The position numbers and the translations under genes were made by a program. 5,821 nt of DNA from CAZVWW01 sp964631265 (GTDB lineage Bacteria > Thermotogota > Thermotogae > MWEM01). The notes below the pieces were generated by a model that ran no database searches, was not told the DNA's origin, and worked only from the letters and a program-made list of their open reading frames with translations. The DNA is taken from contig CAZVWW010000134.1 of NCBI GenBank assembly GCA_964631265.1, positions 1-5,821 of the forward strand, written 5' to 3'. Of this stretch, positions 5,819 through 5,821 are shown one piece after another (within the stretch, counting starts at the first letter, position 1; each line of letters opens with the position of its first letter).

Positions 5819-5821
5819 GAA

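Overview
This is a five-gene stretch of a draft bacterial chromosome. The base composition is moderate (roughly half G+C by eye). A block of exactly 100 N (1335-1434) marks a scaffold join, so two assembled pieces are placed side by side here. The gene content (radical SAM enzyme, PAS-SpoIIE phosphatase, MerR-type regulator, MFS exporter) and the strong GGAGG ribosome binding sites point to a bacterium, probably an anaerobe of a Bacillota, Desulfobacterota or Nitrospirota type. The sequence gives no rRNA or other marker to decide between these.

Layout. On the left, a papain-family (C1) cysteine peptidase with an N-terminal beta-rich, P-domain-like region runs on the + strand into the gap. A radical SAM enzyme with the start of a SPASM/twitch-type C-terminal cysteine region runs into the same gap from the - strand. 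The two genes converge, and both 3' ends are missing. A 220-base intergenic region (2430-2649) follows. It holds promoter candidates for the radical SAM gene and three closely spaced stem-loops with G-rich loops. Next, on the - strand, is a small gene (2650-3291) joining a truncated MerR-type helix-turn-helix to a class I methyltransferase fold, which is the most unusual protein in the window. Across a 120-base divergent promoter region lies a + strand PAS-SpoIIE/PP2C-type phosphatase (3424-4533). It converges, with 12 bases between stop codons, on a 12-TM major facilitator exporter (4546-5805, - strand).

Working together. The genes do not form one operon. The radical SAM and MerR-methyltransferase genes share an orientation and a ten-base identical ribosome-binding segment (CGGAGGTGTC), but 220 bases separate them and each appears to have its own promoter. 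The MerR-methyltransferase and phosphatase genes share a divergent control region, so autoregulation or cross-regulation by the HTH protein is possible. The phosphatase is probably the output end of a partner-switching pathway, but no anti-sigma factor or antagonist is in view. I see no complete new defence or biosynthetic system. The points most worth following are the HTH-methyltransferase fusion, the three-hairpin intergenic array, the Cys/His-bearing PAS domain, and the peptidase that stops at the contig edge before its catalytic Asn.
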